39,358 nt of DNA from Phaeobacter sp. 11ANDIMAR09 (GCF_001294455.1 NZ_LIKT01000032.1:1-39358); one strand, 5' to 3'. Shown: positions 7,186 through 15,384, counted from the stretch's first letter. Notes: a model not told the origin generated them from the letters alone. A program made the numbers and translations.

Positions 7186-8145
7186 TCAGCCTTTCGCGAT
7201 CAGTTCGGACTGGGCGACAATGACTTCGGCCTGTTTGATCGAGGCAATATCGACCAGGCGGCCTTTGTAAACGGTAGCTCCTTCGCCATTGGCCTTGGCC
7301 TGCTCCATTGCGGCGAGGATATCACGGGCCTCGGCGACGGCCTCGTCAGAGGGGGTAAAGACCTCATTGGCCAGGCCGATCTGTTTGGGGTGGATCGCCC
7401 ATTTGCCAACCATGCCCAGCGTGGCCGAGCGTTTGGCCTGGGCGACATAGCCCTCATCATCGGAGAAATCGCCAAAGGGACCGTCCACGGGCAGGACGCC
7501 ATGGGTGCGGCAGGCGGCGACAATGGCAGTCTGGGCCCAGTGCCAGGGATCGGACCAGTGCTTTTCGCCGTCGCGCAGCATGTAATAGTTTTCTTGGGTG
7601 CCACCGATGCCGGTGGTCTGCATGCCCATGGAGGCGGCAAAATCCGCAGCGCCCAGCGACATGGCCTGCAGGCGGGGGCTGCTGGCGGCGATGGCTTCCA
7701 CATGGGCGATGCCGGCGGCCGATTCGATGATGACTTCAAAAGACACCGGCTTGCTCCGGCCCTTGGCGCGCTCAATCGCAGTGACCAGCGCGTCTACGGC
7801 ATAAACGTCTTCGGCACAGCCCACCTTGGGGATCATGATCTGGTCCAGGCGGTCACCGGCCTGTTCCAGCAGATCGACGACATCGCGGTACCAATAGGGG
7901 GTGTCGAGACTGTTGATCCGCACCGACATATATTTGTTGCCCCAGTCCACCGTGTTCAAAGCCTCGATGACATTGGCACGGGCGACGTCCTTATCGGTGG
8001 GGGCAACCGAATCTTCGAGATCCAGGTTGATCACATCGGCGGCCGAGGCGGCCATTTTGGCAAAAAGTTTGGTGTTGGAGCCTGGGCCAAAGAGCTGGCA
8101 GCGGTTGGGGCGGGCAGGGGCGGCGGGCTGAAGGCGAAAGCTCAT
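7186..8145 (-). CDS. mcl1: L-malyl-CoA/beta-methylmalyl-CoA lyase
   Basis: A CitE-like CoA-ester lyase of 319 residues. It reversibly cleaves L-malyl-CoA to glyoxylate and acetyl-CoA, and beta-methylmalyl-CoA to glyoxylate and propionyl-CoA, in the ethylmalonyl-CoA pathway. Visible motifs are RCQLFGPGSNTKLFAK near residue 15-30, INLDLEDSV, MIPKVGC, the Mg-ligand Glu at 141 in EVIIESAAGI, Asp 168 in SLGAADFAASMG, and KWAIHPKQI near the C-terminus. Length and motifs closely resemble Rhodobacter Mcl1. The ATG at 8143-8145 is used. It is divergent from an MFS transporter and ends in its own terminator, so it is probably monocistronic. No other ethylmalonyl-CoA pathway gene is in the window. Confidence 0.93.
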   Translation of the reverse strand: MSFRLQPAAPARPNRCQLFGPGSNTKLFAKMAASAADVINLDLEDSVAPTDKDVARANVIEALNTVDWGNKYMSVRINSLDTPYWYRDVVDLLEQAGDRLDQIMIPKVGCAEDVYAVDALVTAIERAKGRSKPVSFEVIIESAAGIAHVEAIAASSPRLQAMSLGAADFAASMGMQTTGIGGTQENYYMLRDGEKHWSDPWHWAQTAIVAACRTHGVLPVDGPFGDFSDDEGYVAQAKRSATLGMVGKWAIHPKQIGLANEVFTPSDEAVAEARDILAAMEQAKANGEGATVYKGRLVDIASIKQAEVIVAQSELIAKG

Positions 8146-8241
8146 CGGATGGGTCTCCCAAAGAGTAATGAAATTGCGTCAGTTTCATGTGGAGTGTTAT
8201 TAAGTTGCGCTTCTCTTCGCAAGCGAATTGTGCATCCGCAG

Positions 8242-8272
8242 AAATACGACGCTGCGATGCAGCGGCGTATTT
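8242..8272. promoter_or_regulatory. 31-base imperfect palindrome between mcl1 and the MFS gene
   Basis: AAATACG (8242-8248) pairs with CGTATTT (8266-8272), and CGCTGC (8250-8255) pairs with GCAGCG (8259-8264), with one A-G mismatch between the arms and a GAT centre. It lies 51 bases before the MFS start and 96 bases before mcl1. It could be a protein-binding site for a divergent promoter or a leader hairpin of the MFS mRNA. Confidence 0.5.
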
Positions 8273-8323
8273 GTTGCCGCAAACAAGCAAGCCTGGGCGC
8301 GCCAATCCTGTCAGCTCTGCGCC

Positions 8324-9592
8324 ATGAAACGCGCATTTTTTGAAAACTGGGCCCTGTTCCTGGGCATGATTCTGTTGATGGTGGCCAATGGGCTGCTGGT
8401 TACTTTGCTGACAATCCGGGGCGCCAGCCTCGGGTTTTCGGAGTTCACCATCTCGCTGATGCAGGCGGCCTATCCATTGGGGGCCTTGATCGGCACCGCA
8501 GTGGCGCCGCGCATGGTGGAAAAAGTCGGCCATATCCGTGCCTTCTCGGCGCTGGCCTCCTTGGTCTCTATCGCGGCGATCCTGCATCTTTTGACCTCTG
8601 ACCCTTTTTCGTGGTCAGGGATGCGGTTTCTGGCCGGGTTCTGCTATCCCGGCCTCTATGTGATCACCGAAAGCTGGCTGCAGGCCAAGGCCGAGAACCA
8701 CAACCGGGCTCAGATCCTGTCGATCTATTTCATGATCTGGATGGCGGGGCCTGCTATAGGCACTGCCATGGTGGCCCTGCCTGATCCCAGCGGTAACCTG
8801 TTGTTTGGAGTGGTTTCCATCCTGATATCCCTGTCGATTGTTCCTTTGCTGCTGTCGGGGAACAGAGCGCCAGACTATGAGGTGCCAGACAGAATGTCGG
8901 TGGCTAAGCTCTATCGGGTGTCGCCCATGGCGGTGGTTGGCAATCTGGTCAGCGCCATGGCCGTGGCCGCCTGGTTTATCACTCTGCCGCTCTATGCTCT
9001 GTCATTGGGAATGAGTGCGGCGCAGGCTTCGGGGGTTCTGGTGGTGGCAATGGTGGTCGGGGCTCTGGTGCAATATCCAGTGGGCTGGATCAGTGACAAG
9101 ACAGATCGTCGTCTGGTGCTTCTGGGGCTGGGTCTGGTCGGAGCAGGGGCCTGTGTCTGGATGCTGCTTGCGCCGTCGCAGAGCTCGTTGGTGATTGGTT
9201 TTGGGCTGCTCGCAGGGGCTAGCCTGCCGATGTATGCAGTCTGCACGGCCCATGCCAATGACCAGCTGAAGCCGAGCCAGATTGTCCCGGCCAGTGGCAC
9301 CATGCTGTTCCTGCTGAACCTTGGCCAGTTCATTGGCACGCTATTGGGGCCAAATACGGTCAGCATTGCTGACGGAAATGGTTTCCTATGGGTGCTGGCA
9401 GCCCTGTGTTTGCTGGTTGTTGCGGTGGCAATTCTGCGACGTGGGCAGGAGGATGCCCCAGAGGAAACCGGTAGTTTGCAGGCCATTGCGGTGCTTGGGG
9501 CCTCACAATCTGGGGTGTTGCAGGCCGAATCCTGGTTGGAAGAGGACGAAAGTGACGCAGATACTGACCTATCGGGTAAATCTTCTGCATAG
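8324..9592 (+). CDS. MFS transporter, YcaD-like
   Basis: The 422-residue product is an inner-membrane protein with about twelve hydrophobic segments. It begins MKRAFFENWALFLGMILLMV. An ITESWLQAKA segment after the fifth helix and the RAQ-YFMIWM region are typical of the YcaD-like group of the major facilitator superfamily. The substrate is unknown. The last 50 residues are hydrophilic and acidic (EEDESDADTD), a cytosolic tail. Start: ATG at 8324, because upstream sequence would add a Cys-rich stretch before the first helix. It lies 113 bases before dgcN on the same strand, so a role in substrate uptake for that operon is possible but unproven. Confidence 0.9.
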   Translation: MKRAFFENWALFLGMILLMVANGLLVTLLTIRGASLGFSEFTISLMQAAYPLGALIGTAVAPRMVEKVGHIRAFSALASLVSIAAILHLLTSDPFSWSGMRFLAGFCYPGLYVITESWLQAKAENHNRAQILSIYFMIWMAGPAIGTAMVALPDPSGNLLFGVVSILISLSIVPLLLSGNRAPDYEVPDRMSVAKLYRVSPMAVVGNLVSAMAVAAWFITLPLYALSLGMSAAQASGVLVVAMVVGALVQYPVGWISDKTDRRLVLLGLGLVGAGACVWMLLAPSQSSLVIGFGLLAGASLPMYAVCTAHANDQLKPSQIVPASGTMLFLLNLGQFIGTLLGPNTVSIADGNGFLWVLAALCLLVVAVAILRRGQEDAPEETGSLQAIAVLGASQSGVLQAESWLEEDESDADTDLSGKSSA

Positions 9593-9705
9593 AGCTGGAA
9601 GACTCGAAGATTCTTGCGCATCCGAGCGGGGATACTGCGAAAAGAGTATGAACTTGCGGTGATTTCCTCCGAATATCGGCGTTAAGATAGAAAAGGAAAC
9701 GCATC

Positions 9706-10707
9706 ATGATCGAGACACCATATCTGTTGTTCCTGGGCGATGCGCCCGACATGCTGGCCGCCAAGGTTGCCATTGGCATCCGGGACTGGCGTCCGGATCA
9801 CGCCGTTGGCCAGATCAGCCTGCCGGGCTGTGGTGCCGATCTTGGCCTGACAGAAATGTCCCTGGCTGAAGCCAAGGCCGCTGGCGCCAAAACCCTGGTG
9901 ATTGGCGTGGCCAACCGCGGTGGCGTGATTTCCGCCGCCTGGAAAGAAGTTCTGATTCAGGCGCTGGAGATGGGTTATGACCTGGCCTCCGGTCTGCACA
10001 ATCTTTTGCGCGACGAAGGTGATCTGGTGGCTGCGGCCCAGACCCATGGCGGCACCCTGCATGATGTGCGCGTGCCCACCGATGGCTATCCAATTGCCAA
10101 TGGCGTGAACCGCACCGGCAAGCGCTGCCTGGCGGTTGGCACCGACTGCTCGGTTGGCAAGATGTACACTGCCCTGGCAATGGATGCAGAGATGCAAAAG
10201 CGCGGCATGAAGTCGACCTTCCGCGCCACCGGTCAGACCGGCATCCTGATCACCGGCCACGGCGTGCCGCTGGACGCTGTCATTGCTGATTTCATGGCGG
10301 GTTCGGTGGAATATCTGACCCCTGACAACGACGAAGATCACTGGGATCTGATCGAGGGCCAGGGCTCGCTGTTCCACGTCTCCTACTCCGGCGTCACCAT
10401 GGCGCTGGTGCATGGCGGTCAGGCTGATGCACTGATTCTGTGTCACGAGCCAACGCGTTCGCATATGCGTGGTCTGCCCGAATACTCGGTGCCCTCTCTG
10501 GAAGAGCTGCGTGACGTGGCGCTGCCACTGGCGCAGCGGGCAAACCCGGCCTGCAAGATCGTGGGCATCTCGGTGAATACCCAGCATCTGTCGGAAGAGG
10601 ACGCGGTGAAATACCTCGCCGAGACCGAGGCGCGTATGGGCCTGCCTGCGGTTGACCCCTACCGTCACGGGGCTGGCCGCCTGGTGGATGCGCTGGAAGC
10701 CTACTGA
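9706..10707 (+). CDS. dgcN: DgcN, D-glutamate N-acetyltransferase (DUF1611)
   Basis: This 333-residue DUF1611 protein has a P-loop-like GTDCSVGKMYTAL at about residues 145-157 and conserved TGQTGILITGHGVPLDA and YSGVTMALVHG segments. DUF1611 proteins paired with an enolase-superfamily epimerase were described in marine Proteobacteria as DgcN. It acetylates D-glutamate to N-acetyl-D-glutamate, which DgcA then racemises. That assignment rests here on family resemblance and on the adjacent dgcA gene. Start: ATG at 9706 with AAAGGAAAC upstream. It is first of three same-strand genes; a hairpin separates it from dgcA. Confidence 0.88.
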   Translation: MIETPYLLFLGDAPDMLAAKVAIGIRDWRPDHAVGQISLPGCGADLGLTEMSLAEAKAAGAKTLVIGVANRGGVISAAWKEVLIQALEMGYDLASGLHNLLRDEGDLVAAAQTHGGTLHDVRVPTDGYPIANGVNRTGKRCLAVGTDCSVGKMYTALAMDAEMQKRGMKSTFRATGQTGILITGHGVPLDAVIADFMAGSVEYLTPDNDEDHWDLIEGQGSLFHVSYSGVTMALVHGGQADALILCHEPTRSHMRGLPEYSVPSLEELRDVALPLAQRANPACKIVGISVNTQHLSEEDAVKYLAETEARMGLPAVDPYRHGAGRLVDALEAY

Positions 10708-10719
10708 TCCAGACTTCTG

Positions 10720-10775
10720 ACCGGAGGTCCTGGTCGTCAGGGCCGGAGCCTCCGGCGGGAATATTTTTAGAAAGA
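10720..10775 (+). other. Hairpin and conserved-looking tail between dgcN and dgcA
   Basis: The 15-base palindrome GCCGGAGCCTCCGGC lies within a longer CCGGAGG...CCTCCGG inverted repeat and is followed by CGGGAATATTTTTAGAAAG. It follows the dgcN stop within a 150-base gap. It could act as a terminator or attenuator that lowers dgcA expression, or as an intergenic repeat. Stretches of the form GGGA-x-TATTTTT-GAAAAGATGA recur between Rhodobacteraceae genes in my memory of these genomes. Confidence 0.5.
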
Positions 10776-10857
10776 TGATACAGCAGAAGGCCGGGTTGCG
10801 CTGGCCTTCAGCCATGGCTCTTTGTATCTGCAAGGGGCAGGAACAAGGGGCAGGACG

Positions 10858-11823
10858 ATGAAAGTTACCGTTACACCGGATGTCTTTAAACTGGCGCAGG
10901 TCTTTACCATCTCGCGCGGATCGCGGACCGAGGCCAAGGTGCTGACCGTTCGGGTTGAAAAGGACGGGGTGACCGGTTGGGGCGAATGTGTGCCCTATGC
11001 GCGCTACAATGAGACGCTGGAGAGCGTGACAGCCGAGATCGAGGGCCTGCCCGCCGATTTTACCCGTGAGGAGCTGCAAGGCCTGCTGCCTGCGGGGGCG
11101 GCGCGCAACGCGGTGGACTGTGCGCTTTGGGATCTGGAGGCCAAGCAGGCGGGCAAGCGCGTCTGGGAACTGGCGGGCCTGCCTGCGCCCGGTGCCGAGA
11201 TCACCGCCTATACCCTGTCCTTGGCAAGCCCCGAGGAGATGCAAAAGCAGGCGGCGCAGAATGCCCATCGACCGTTGTTGAAAATCAAACTGGGCACGCC
11301 TGATGACATGCCGCGCCTCAAGGCCGTGCGCGCAGGGGCGCCCGATGCCAAGATCATCATCGACGCCAATGAGGGCTGGTCAGCAGAGGTTTATGCCGAA
11401 CTGGCGCCGCATCTGGTGCGTCTGGGGGTGGAGCTGGTCGAACAGCCCCTGCCGGCGGGCGAAGACGAGGCCTTGATCGGCATGGAGCGCCCGGTGCCTG
11501 TCTGCGCCGATGAAAGCTGCCATGATCGCGACAGCCTGCCCAAGCTCAAAGGCAAATATGATGTGGTGAACATCAAGCTGGACAAGACCGGCGGCTTGAC
11601 CGAGGCGCTGAAGCTGCGGTCTGAGGCGCTGGCGCTGGGCTATGATGTCATGGTGGGCTGCATGGTTGGATCCTCGCTGGCGATGGCCCCTGCGACATTA
11701 CTGGCACAGGGTGTTTTGGTGACAGACCTTGACGGGCCGCTTCTGTTGGCCGAAGACCGCGATGAACCATTAAAATTTGACGCCGCCGGGGTGCACCCGC
11801 CCAAGGCCGAACTCTGGGGTTGA
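10858..11823 (+). CDS. dgcA: DgcA, N-acetyl-D-glutamate racemase (enolase superfamily)
   Basis: A 321-residue muconate-lactonising subgroup enolase-superfamily protein, related to L-Ala-D/L-Glu dipeptide epimerases. The two catalytic lysines are visible as KIK (142-144) and IK at 240 in NIKLDKTGG. The metal ligands are Asp169 (IIIDANEGW), Glu195 (VEQPLP) and Asp218 (CADESC). With DgcN it would convert N-acetyl-D-glutamate to N-acetyl-L-glutamate. A dipeptide epimerase role is the main alternative; adjacency to dgcN favours DgcA. Start: ATG at 10858 with CAGGA upstream. The next gene follows after 10 bases. Confidence 0.88.
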   Translation: MKVTVTPDVFKLAQVFTISRGSRTEAKVLTVRVEKDGVTGWGECVPYARYNETLESVTAEIEGLPADFTREELQGLLPAGAARNAVDCALWDLEAKQAGKRVWELAGLPAPGAEITAYTLSLASPEEMQKQAAQNAHRPLLKIKLGTPDDMPRLKAVRAGAPDAKIIIDANEGWSAEVYAELAPHLVRLGVELVEQPLPAGEDEALIGMERPVPVCADESCHDRDSLPKLKGKYDVVNIKLDKTGGLTEALKLRSEALALGYDVMVGCMVGSSLAMAPATLLAQGVLVTDLDGPLLLAEDRDEPLKFDAAGVHPPKAELWG

Positions 11824-11833
11824 GGAGACCACG

Positions 11834-12697
11834 ATGACCCGTATCGTTTATGTAAATGGCGAATACCTGCCTGAGACCGAAGCAACTGTTTCGATCTTTG
11901 ACCGCGGCTTTCTGATGGCCGATGGCGTCTATGAGGTGACCTCCGTTCTGGACGGTAAGCTGATCGACTTTGACGGCCACGCGGTGCGTCTGGAGCGGTC
12001 GCTCAACGAACTGGACATGCCTGCAGCCTGCTCCAAGGAGGAGCTCTTGGAGATCCACCGCGAGCTGGTGAAGCGCAATGAGATTGTTGAAGGGCTGGTC
12101 TATCTACAGATCACCCGTGGTTCTGACGGCGACCGCGATTTTGTTTTCCCCGATCCGGAAACCACCAAGCCAACCATCGTGCTGTTCACCCAGAACAAGC
12201 CTGGCCTGGCGGATAACCCCGCCGCCAAGAAGGGCGCCAAGATCATCTCGATCGAGGATATCCGTTGGGGTCGTCGCGACATCAAGACCGTGCAGCTGCT
12301 ATATCCATCCATGGGCAAGATGATGGCCAAGAAGGCCGGCGCCGATGATGCCTGGCTGATCGAGGATGGCTATGTCACCGAGGGCACCTCGAACAACGCC
12401 TATTTTGTCAAGAACGGCAAGATCGTGACCCGGCCGCTGTCCAACGACATCCTACACGGCATTACCCGCAAGGCGGTCCTGCGCATGGCGGAAGAGGCGC
12501 AGATGGAAGTGGAAGAGCGCCTGTTCACCATCGACGAGGCCAAAGAGGCGGATGAGGCTTTCACCACTTCGGCCAGCGCCTTTGTGATGCCGGTTGTGGA
12601 GATCGATGGTGTTGCCCTGGGCGACGGGACCCCTGGCCCCATCGCCAAGCGCCTGCGCGAGATCTACCTGGACGAAAGTATGAAGGCCGCGATCTGA
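11834..12697 (+). CDS. D-amino-acid transaminase (class IV PLP aminotransferase)
   Basis: The 287-residue fold-type IV PLP enzyme has its Schiff-base lysine at K151 (RRDIKTVQLL) and the PLP-ring partner Glu at E183 in VTEGTSNNAYFV. The early IFDRGFLMADGVYE motif is also present. D-amino-acid transaminases move the amino group between D-amino acids and 2-oxoacids, typically forming or consuming D-glutamate. Placed 10 bases behind dgcA with GAGGAGA upstream, it plausibly feeds amino groups into D-glutamate, which DgcN-DgcA then removes. A branched-chain aminotransferase is the alternative; the DRGF-xxAD-GVYE pattern and length favour the D-specific group. A strong terminator follows. Confidence 0.87.
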   Translation: MTRIVYVNGEYLPETEATVSIFDRGFLMADGVYEVTSVLDGKLIDFDGHAVRLERSLNELDMPAACSKEELLEIHRELVKRNEIVEGLVYLQITRGSDGDRDFVFPDPETTKPTIVLFTQNKPGLADNPAAKKGAKIISIEDIRWGRRDIKTVQLLYPSMGKMMAKKAGADDAWLIEDGYVTEGTSNNAYFVKNGKIVTRPLSNDILHGITRKAVLRMAEEAQMEVEERLFTIDEAKEADEAFTTSASAFVMPVVEIDGVALGDGTPGPIAKRLREIYLDESMKAAI

Positions 12698-12723
12698 CTT
12701 TCAAGGAACGCAAGCGTTTCAAG

Positions 12724-12749
12724 GGCCCGCGTCTATGCTGATGCGGGCC
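12724..12749 (+). terminator. Intrinsic terminator of the dgcN-dgcA-aminotransferase unit
   Basis: GGCCCGC (12724-12730) pairs with GCGGGCC (12743-12749) around a 12-base loop, and TTTCC follows. It lies 27 bases after the aminotransferase stop. Confidence 0.82.
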
Positions 12750-12773
12750 TTTCCTGTTTGGCCAGTGACCTGT

Positions 12774-13583
12774 TCAGCCGAAGCGGTAGCCAGAGGCGGT
12801 CACCCCGCCAAAGATGTTCTTTTGGTGATAGATCCGCGTTGCGGGTTCGTTCTCGGCCGCGCCGAGAGCTGCAAAGATGGGTGCAAGGTGGTCCTCTTTG
12901 GCGTGGCAGATGCGGGCGGCTGGGGCCTGTTCCCAGTTGAGCACGGCGGAGCTGCGCGCCTCTTTGGGCAAGGCAAGGGCGCGATGCAGCCAGCTGTCGA
13001 ATTGCTCTGATGGGTCTTTTGCCGCAGGTCCGAACAGGGCCAGGTTGTGATAGCTGAGCCCGGAACCGATGATCACGACGCCCTCCTCGCGCAATGGCGC
13101 CAGGGCGCGGCCCATTCGCAAATGTTCTGCGGGATCGTAGCCATGACGCAGCGATATCTGCAAGAGTGGGATATCGGCCTTCGGGTACATCACGGCCATC
13201 GGGACAAAGGTGCCGTGATCAAACCCCATGTCAGGATCCAGTCTGGTCGGAAGTTCCGCCTGAGCGATCAGCTCCGCGCAGCGCGCGGCAATATTCGGCG
13301 CGCCGGGCGCGGGGTAGGTGATCTCATAGGTGTCATGCGGAAAACCGTGATAGTCATAGACCATCGGCGGCCTGGCGGCGGACATTACAGAAAAGCTGCT
13401 GCTTTCCCAATGGCCGGAGATCATCAACACGGCCTTTGGTCGGGCCGGCAGCTGCGCAGGCAGCTTGGCCAGAGAGGCTTCGAGTGGAGCAAATTCTAAG
13501 CGCCAATCGGCCATCCAGGGCCAGGGGCCGCCGCCGTGAGAGATGAAAAAGGCCGGCATGCGGTTGGGATTTGGCTGGGGCAA
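12774..13583 (-). CDS. LigB-type extradiol dioxygenase, 4,5-DOPA dioxygenase family
   Basis: This 269-residue protein matches the DODA/YgiD class III extradiol ring-cleavage family. Conserved metal-site histidines are visible at H16 (FFISHGGGPW), H58 (ISGHWESS) and H123 (GFDHGTFVPM), plus a later GSGLSYHNL segment. Family members cleave catechols such as DOPA in vitro; the natural substrate of bacterial members is unclear. Start: TTG at 13581-13583, because GGAG stands 7 bases before it. The ATG at 13557-13559 (MPAFFISHGG) has no Shine-Dalgarno sequence and is the alternative. It is convergent with the D-amino-acid operon. Confidence 0.88.
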   Translation of the reverse strand: MPQPNPNRMPAFFISHGGGPWPWMADWRLEFAPLEASLAKLPAQLPARPKAVLMISGHWESSSFSVMSAARPPMVYDYHGFPHDTYEITYPAPGAPNIAARCAELIAQAELPTRLDPDMGFDHGTFVPMAVMYPKADIPLLQISLRHGYDPAEHLRMGRALAPLREEGVVIIGSGLSYHNLALFGPAAKDPSEQFDSWLHRALALPKEARSSAVLNWEQAPAARICHAKEDHLAPIFAALGAAENEPATRIYHQKNIFGGVTASGYRFG

Positions 13584-13704
13584 GGTAACACTCCGGGGTC
13601 AAGGCTATTGCCGTTAACCCTAGGCATTGCCGCAGCCCCACGACAGATGCCGGTCTGCACAGGGGCTGTGTGTGGCCGCGCTGAGGGGCCGCCCACCGCA
13701 GACC

Positions 13705-14031
13705 TTAGGACTTGTCGGTGACATTCTCTTTAAAGGCGACTTCAAACTCGGCCTGTTTTTCGGGGCTGGCCTCTGTTTGGTAGTTGGCTTTCCACTCGTC
13801 CATGGTCATGCCGTAGTAGATTTCACGGGCTTCGATCTTGTCCATCTCGATGCCGCGTTCATTGGCGGCCTCTTGATACCAGCGGCTGAGACAGTTGCGG
13901 CAGAACCCGGTCAGGTTCATCATGTCGATGTTCTGCACATCGGTGCGGTCTTCCATCAGGTGCTTTTGCAGGCGACGAAAGGCGGCGGCTTGGAGTTCGA
14001 TCTCAGTCTGTGGGTCGATCTGCTTGTCCAT
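13705..14031 (-). CDS. DUF1244 family protein
   Basis: The 108-residue protein has the conserved core NLTGFCRNCLSRWY (two Cys in a CRNC arrangement) and AREIYYGMTMDEWKANYQ, which identify the DUF1244 family found across Proteobacteria. A small helical domain of unknown function is expected. The paired Cys suggest metal or thiol chemistry. Start: ATG at 14029-14031 with AGGAGC upstream; a longer frame would add 21 atypical residues. Same strand as the small membrane protein behind it, 84 bases apart. Confidence 0.85.
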   Translation of the reverse strand: MDKQIDPQTEIELQAAAFRRLQKHLMEDRTDVQNIDMMNLTGFCRNCLSRWYQEAANERGIEMDKIEAREIYYGMTMDEWKANYQTEASPEKQAEFEVAFKENVTDKS

Positions 14032-14115
14032 TGCTCTGCTCCTGATTTGGCTGGCGTCCTGAGATGTCTTAGCAATCCAGATCGACCAGCACAATGCGCG
14101 GCTTTGACCCCGCGG

Positions 14116-14367
14116 TTATAGGAGCTTGAGCGCCAGATAGGGTATGAGAGCAGTGACAAAGATGAGAATCTTATAGGTTGCGAGATAGGAGAAATATCCA
14201 TTCTTCACGCTTGTCGCATCCATTCCGAGCAGGGCGCCATGCAGGGCGGCGAGCTGCTCGCGAAATCCCAGAAGGATCAGAGTTGTGACGCCGAGAAATC
14301 CAATATGGAGCACGGTCATCCATCCAAAGAATGCAGTCAGGGTTTCAACAGTGAGGTCCTGTATCAC
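14116..14367 (-). CDS. Small membrane protein, DUF6868-like
   Basis: The 83-residue protein has two hydrophobic segments, about residues 14-36 and 65-83. They are joined by a hydrophilic hairpin with REQLAALHGALLGM and a FSYLATYKILIFV motif. It resembles the DUF6868 family of small membrane proteins, which I recall as conserved but uncharacterised. Start: ATG at 14365-14367 with AAAGGAG upstream. Role unknown; probably inner membrane. It could share a transcript with the DUF1244 gene downstream. Confidence 0.68.
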   Translation of the reverse strand: MIQDLTVETLTAFFGWMTVLHIGFLGVTTLILLGFREQLAALHGALLGMDATSVKNGYFSYLATYKILIFVTALIPYLALKLL

Positions 14368-14494
14368 AATGATCTCCTTTCACGAGTTCTCAGAGTAGAT
14401 CTTACCTCTATAAATGGTTGCCCTGGTGCCTGCCCACAAGGGGCATGGGCCGGAAATCAACCCATCTTTCCACTCTTTGTGACATCCGCTTTGA

Positions 14495-15232
14495 CTACAG
14501 ATGTGACGTTGCCAAAGCCTGCGGCAGAACATCTGCCAAGCGGTCTGCCCAGTATTCTTGCCCGGCCGCCTCTGCGATCAGGTCATTGCGCAGCTCGATT
14601 AGGGTGTTGGGGCGACCCATCTTGGTGCCATGGGTGTCGATAGCATCGCCCGGCAGGTAGCCGGTATAGGGCTCGTTGATGCCGACACATAGGTCTCCGG
14701 GGGCCTGGAGGGCTGCGATTAGATGCGGGGAGAACCGTTCATTGTCCGGGTGCAGGATGCCGATCTCCCAGGGGCGGGGCTCACGGCCACGCAGCTGTGG
14801 CGTAAAGGAGTGAACCGAGACGATCACAGTATCCGGGCGAGCCGCGAGTTTGGCCAGGGCCGCGTGATAGGGGCGATAGCAGCGATCCAGGCGGAGCGCG
14901 CGCTCCGTCGCATCGACCTGGCGGTTGGCGGGAATGATGGTGCCATCATAGAGCTGCATCACCAGGGTCGGATCGTCTTCGCCGCGATTGGGGTCGATCA
15001 CCAGGCGGGAGAAATTTGACGCCACAACAGGGGCATCAAGGCGCAGGCCCAACAGTTTGCACACTGCTAGTGCGCCAGGGTCATAGGCGATATGGCGCTG
15101 CATATCAGCGGACGGCAGTCCGAGATCCCCATTGCCTACAAAGGGCGGGACCATATTGCTGGCATGATCGCAGGTGATAAGCCAGCGGGCAGGGCGCTCG
15201 GGGCCTTCGATAAAAAACGGAGTATATGTCAT
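14495..15232 (-). CDS. N-formylglutamate amidohydrolase family protein
   Basis: The 245-residue protein has the FGase signature CDHASNMVPP near residue 21-30. It also has FSRLVIDPNRGEDDP, the likely zinc/active-site SVHSFTPQLRG, NEPYTGYLPGDAIDTHG, and an IELRND segment near the C-terminus. The family hydrolyses N-formyl-L-glutamate to glutamate and formate (histidine degradation) or related N-acyl amides. No hut genes are nearby, so the true substrate may differ. Start: ATG at 15230-15232 with an AGGCGA upstream. It is divergent from pyk. Confidence 0.85.
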   Translation of the reverse strand: MTYTPFFIEGPERPARWLITCDHASNMVPPFVGNGDLGLPSADMQRHIAYDPGALAVCKLLGLRLDAPVVASNFSRLVIDPNRGEDDPTLVMQLYDGTIIPANRQVDATERALRLDRCYRPYHAALAKLAARPDTVIVSVHSFTPQLRGREPRPWEIGILHPDNERFSPHLIAALQAPGDLCVGINEPYTGYLPGDAIDTHGTKMGRPNTLIELRNDLIAEAAGQEYWADRLADVLPQALATSHL

Positions 15233-15342
15233 CGATTTGTCGCCTGTTGTTGGCAGTACCATTACTGTAGTTGCAGCAGAATGGGAATTGGGCGATAAGG
15301 CCGATGAGAACTGTTTGCGTTAACATTTCCTTGTTGTTGCCA

Positions 15343-15357
15343 GTTCACACAGTGAAC
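15343..15357. promoter_or_regulatory. 15-base palindrome upstream of pyk
   Basis: GTTCACACAGTGAAC (arms GTTCAC/GTGAAC, centre ACA) lies 27 bases before the pyk start. It is perfect and fits a dimeric repressor or activator site. No regulator in the window is an obvious match. Confidence 0.5.
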
Positions 15358-15384
15358 CGTGATATGCCCTGAAGGAGACTCCTT

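Noticed and set aside
7177-8343. Plus-strand open frame of 388 codons
   Set aside because: It is antisense to mcl1; composition and lack of motifs mark it as a shadow.
9682-11268. Long minus-strand open frame of 528 codons
   Set aside because: It is the antisense shadow of dgcN and dgcA; its translation is rich in His, Gln and Arg and has no family pattern.
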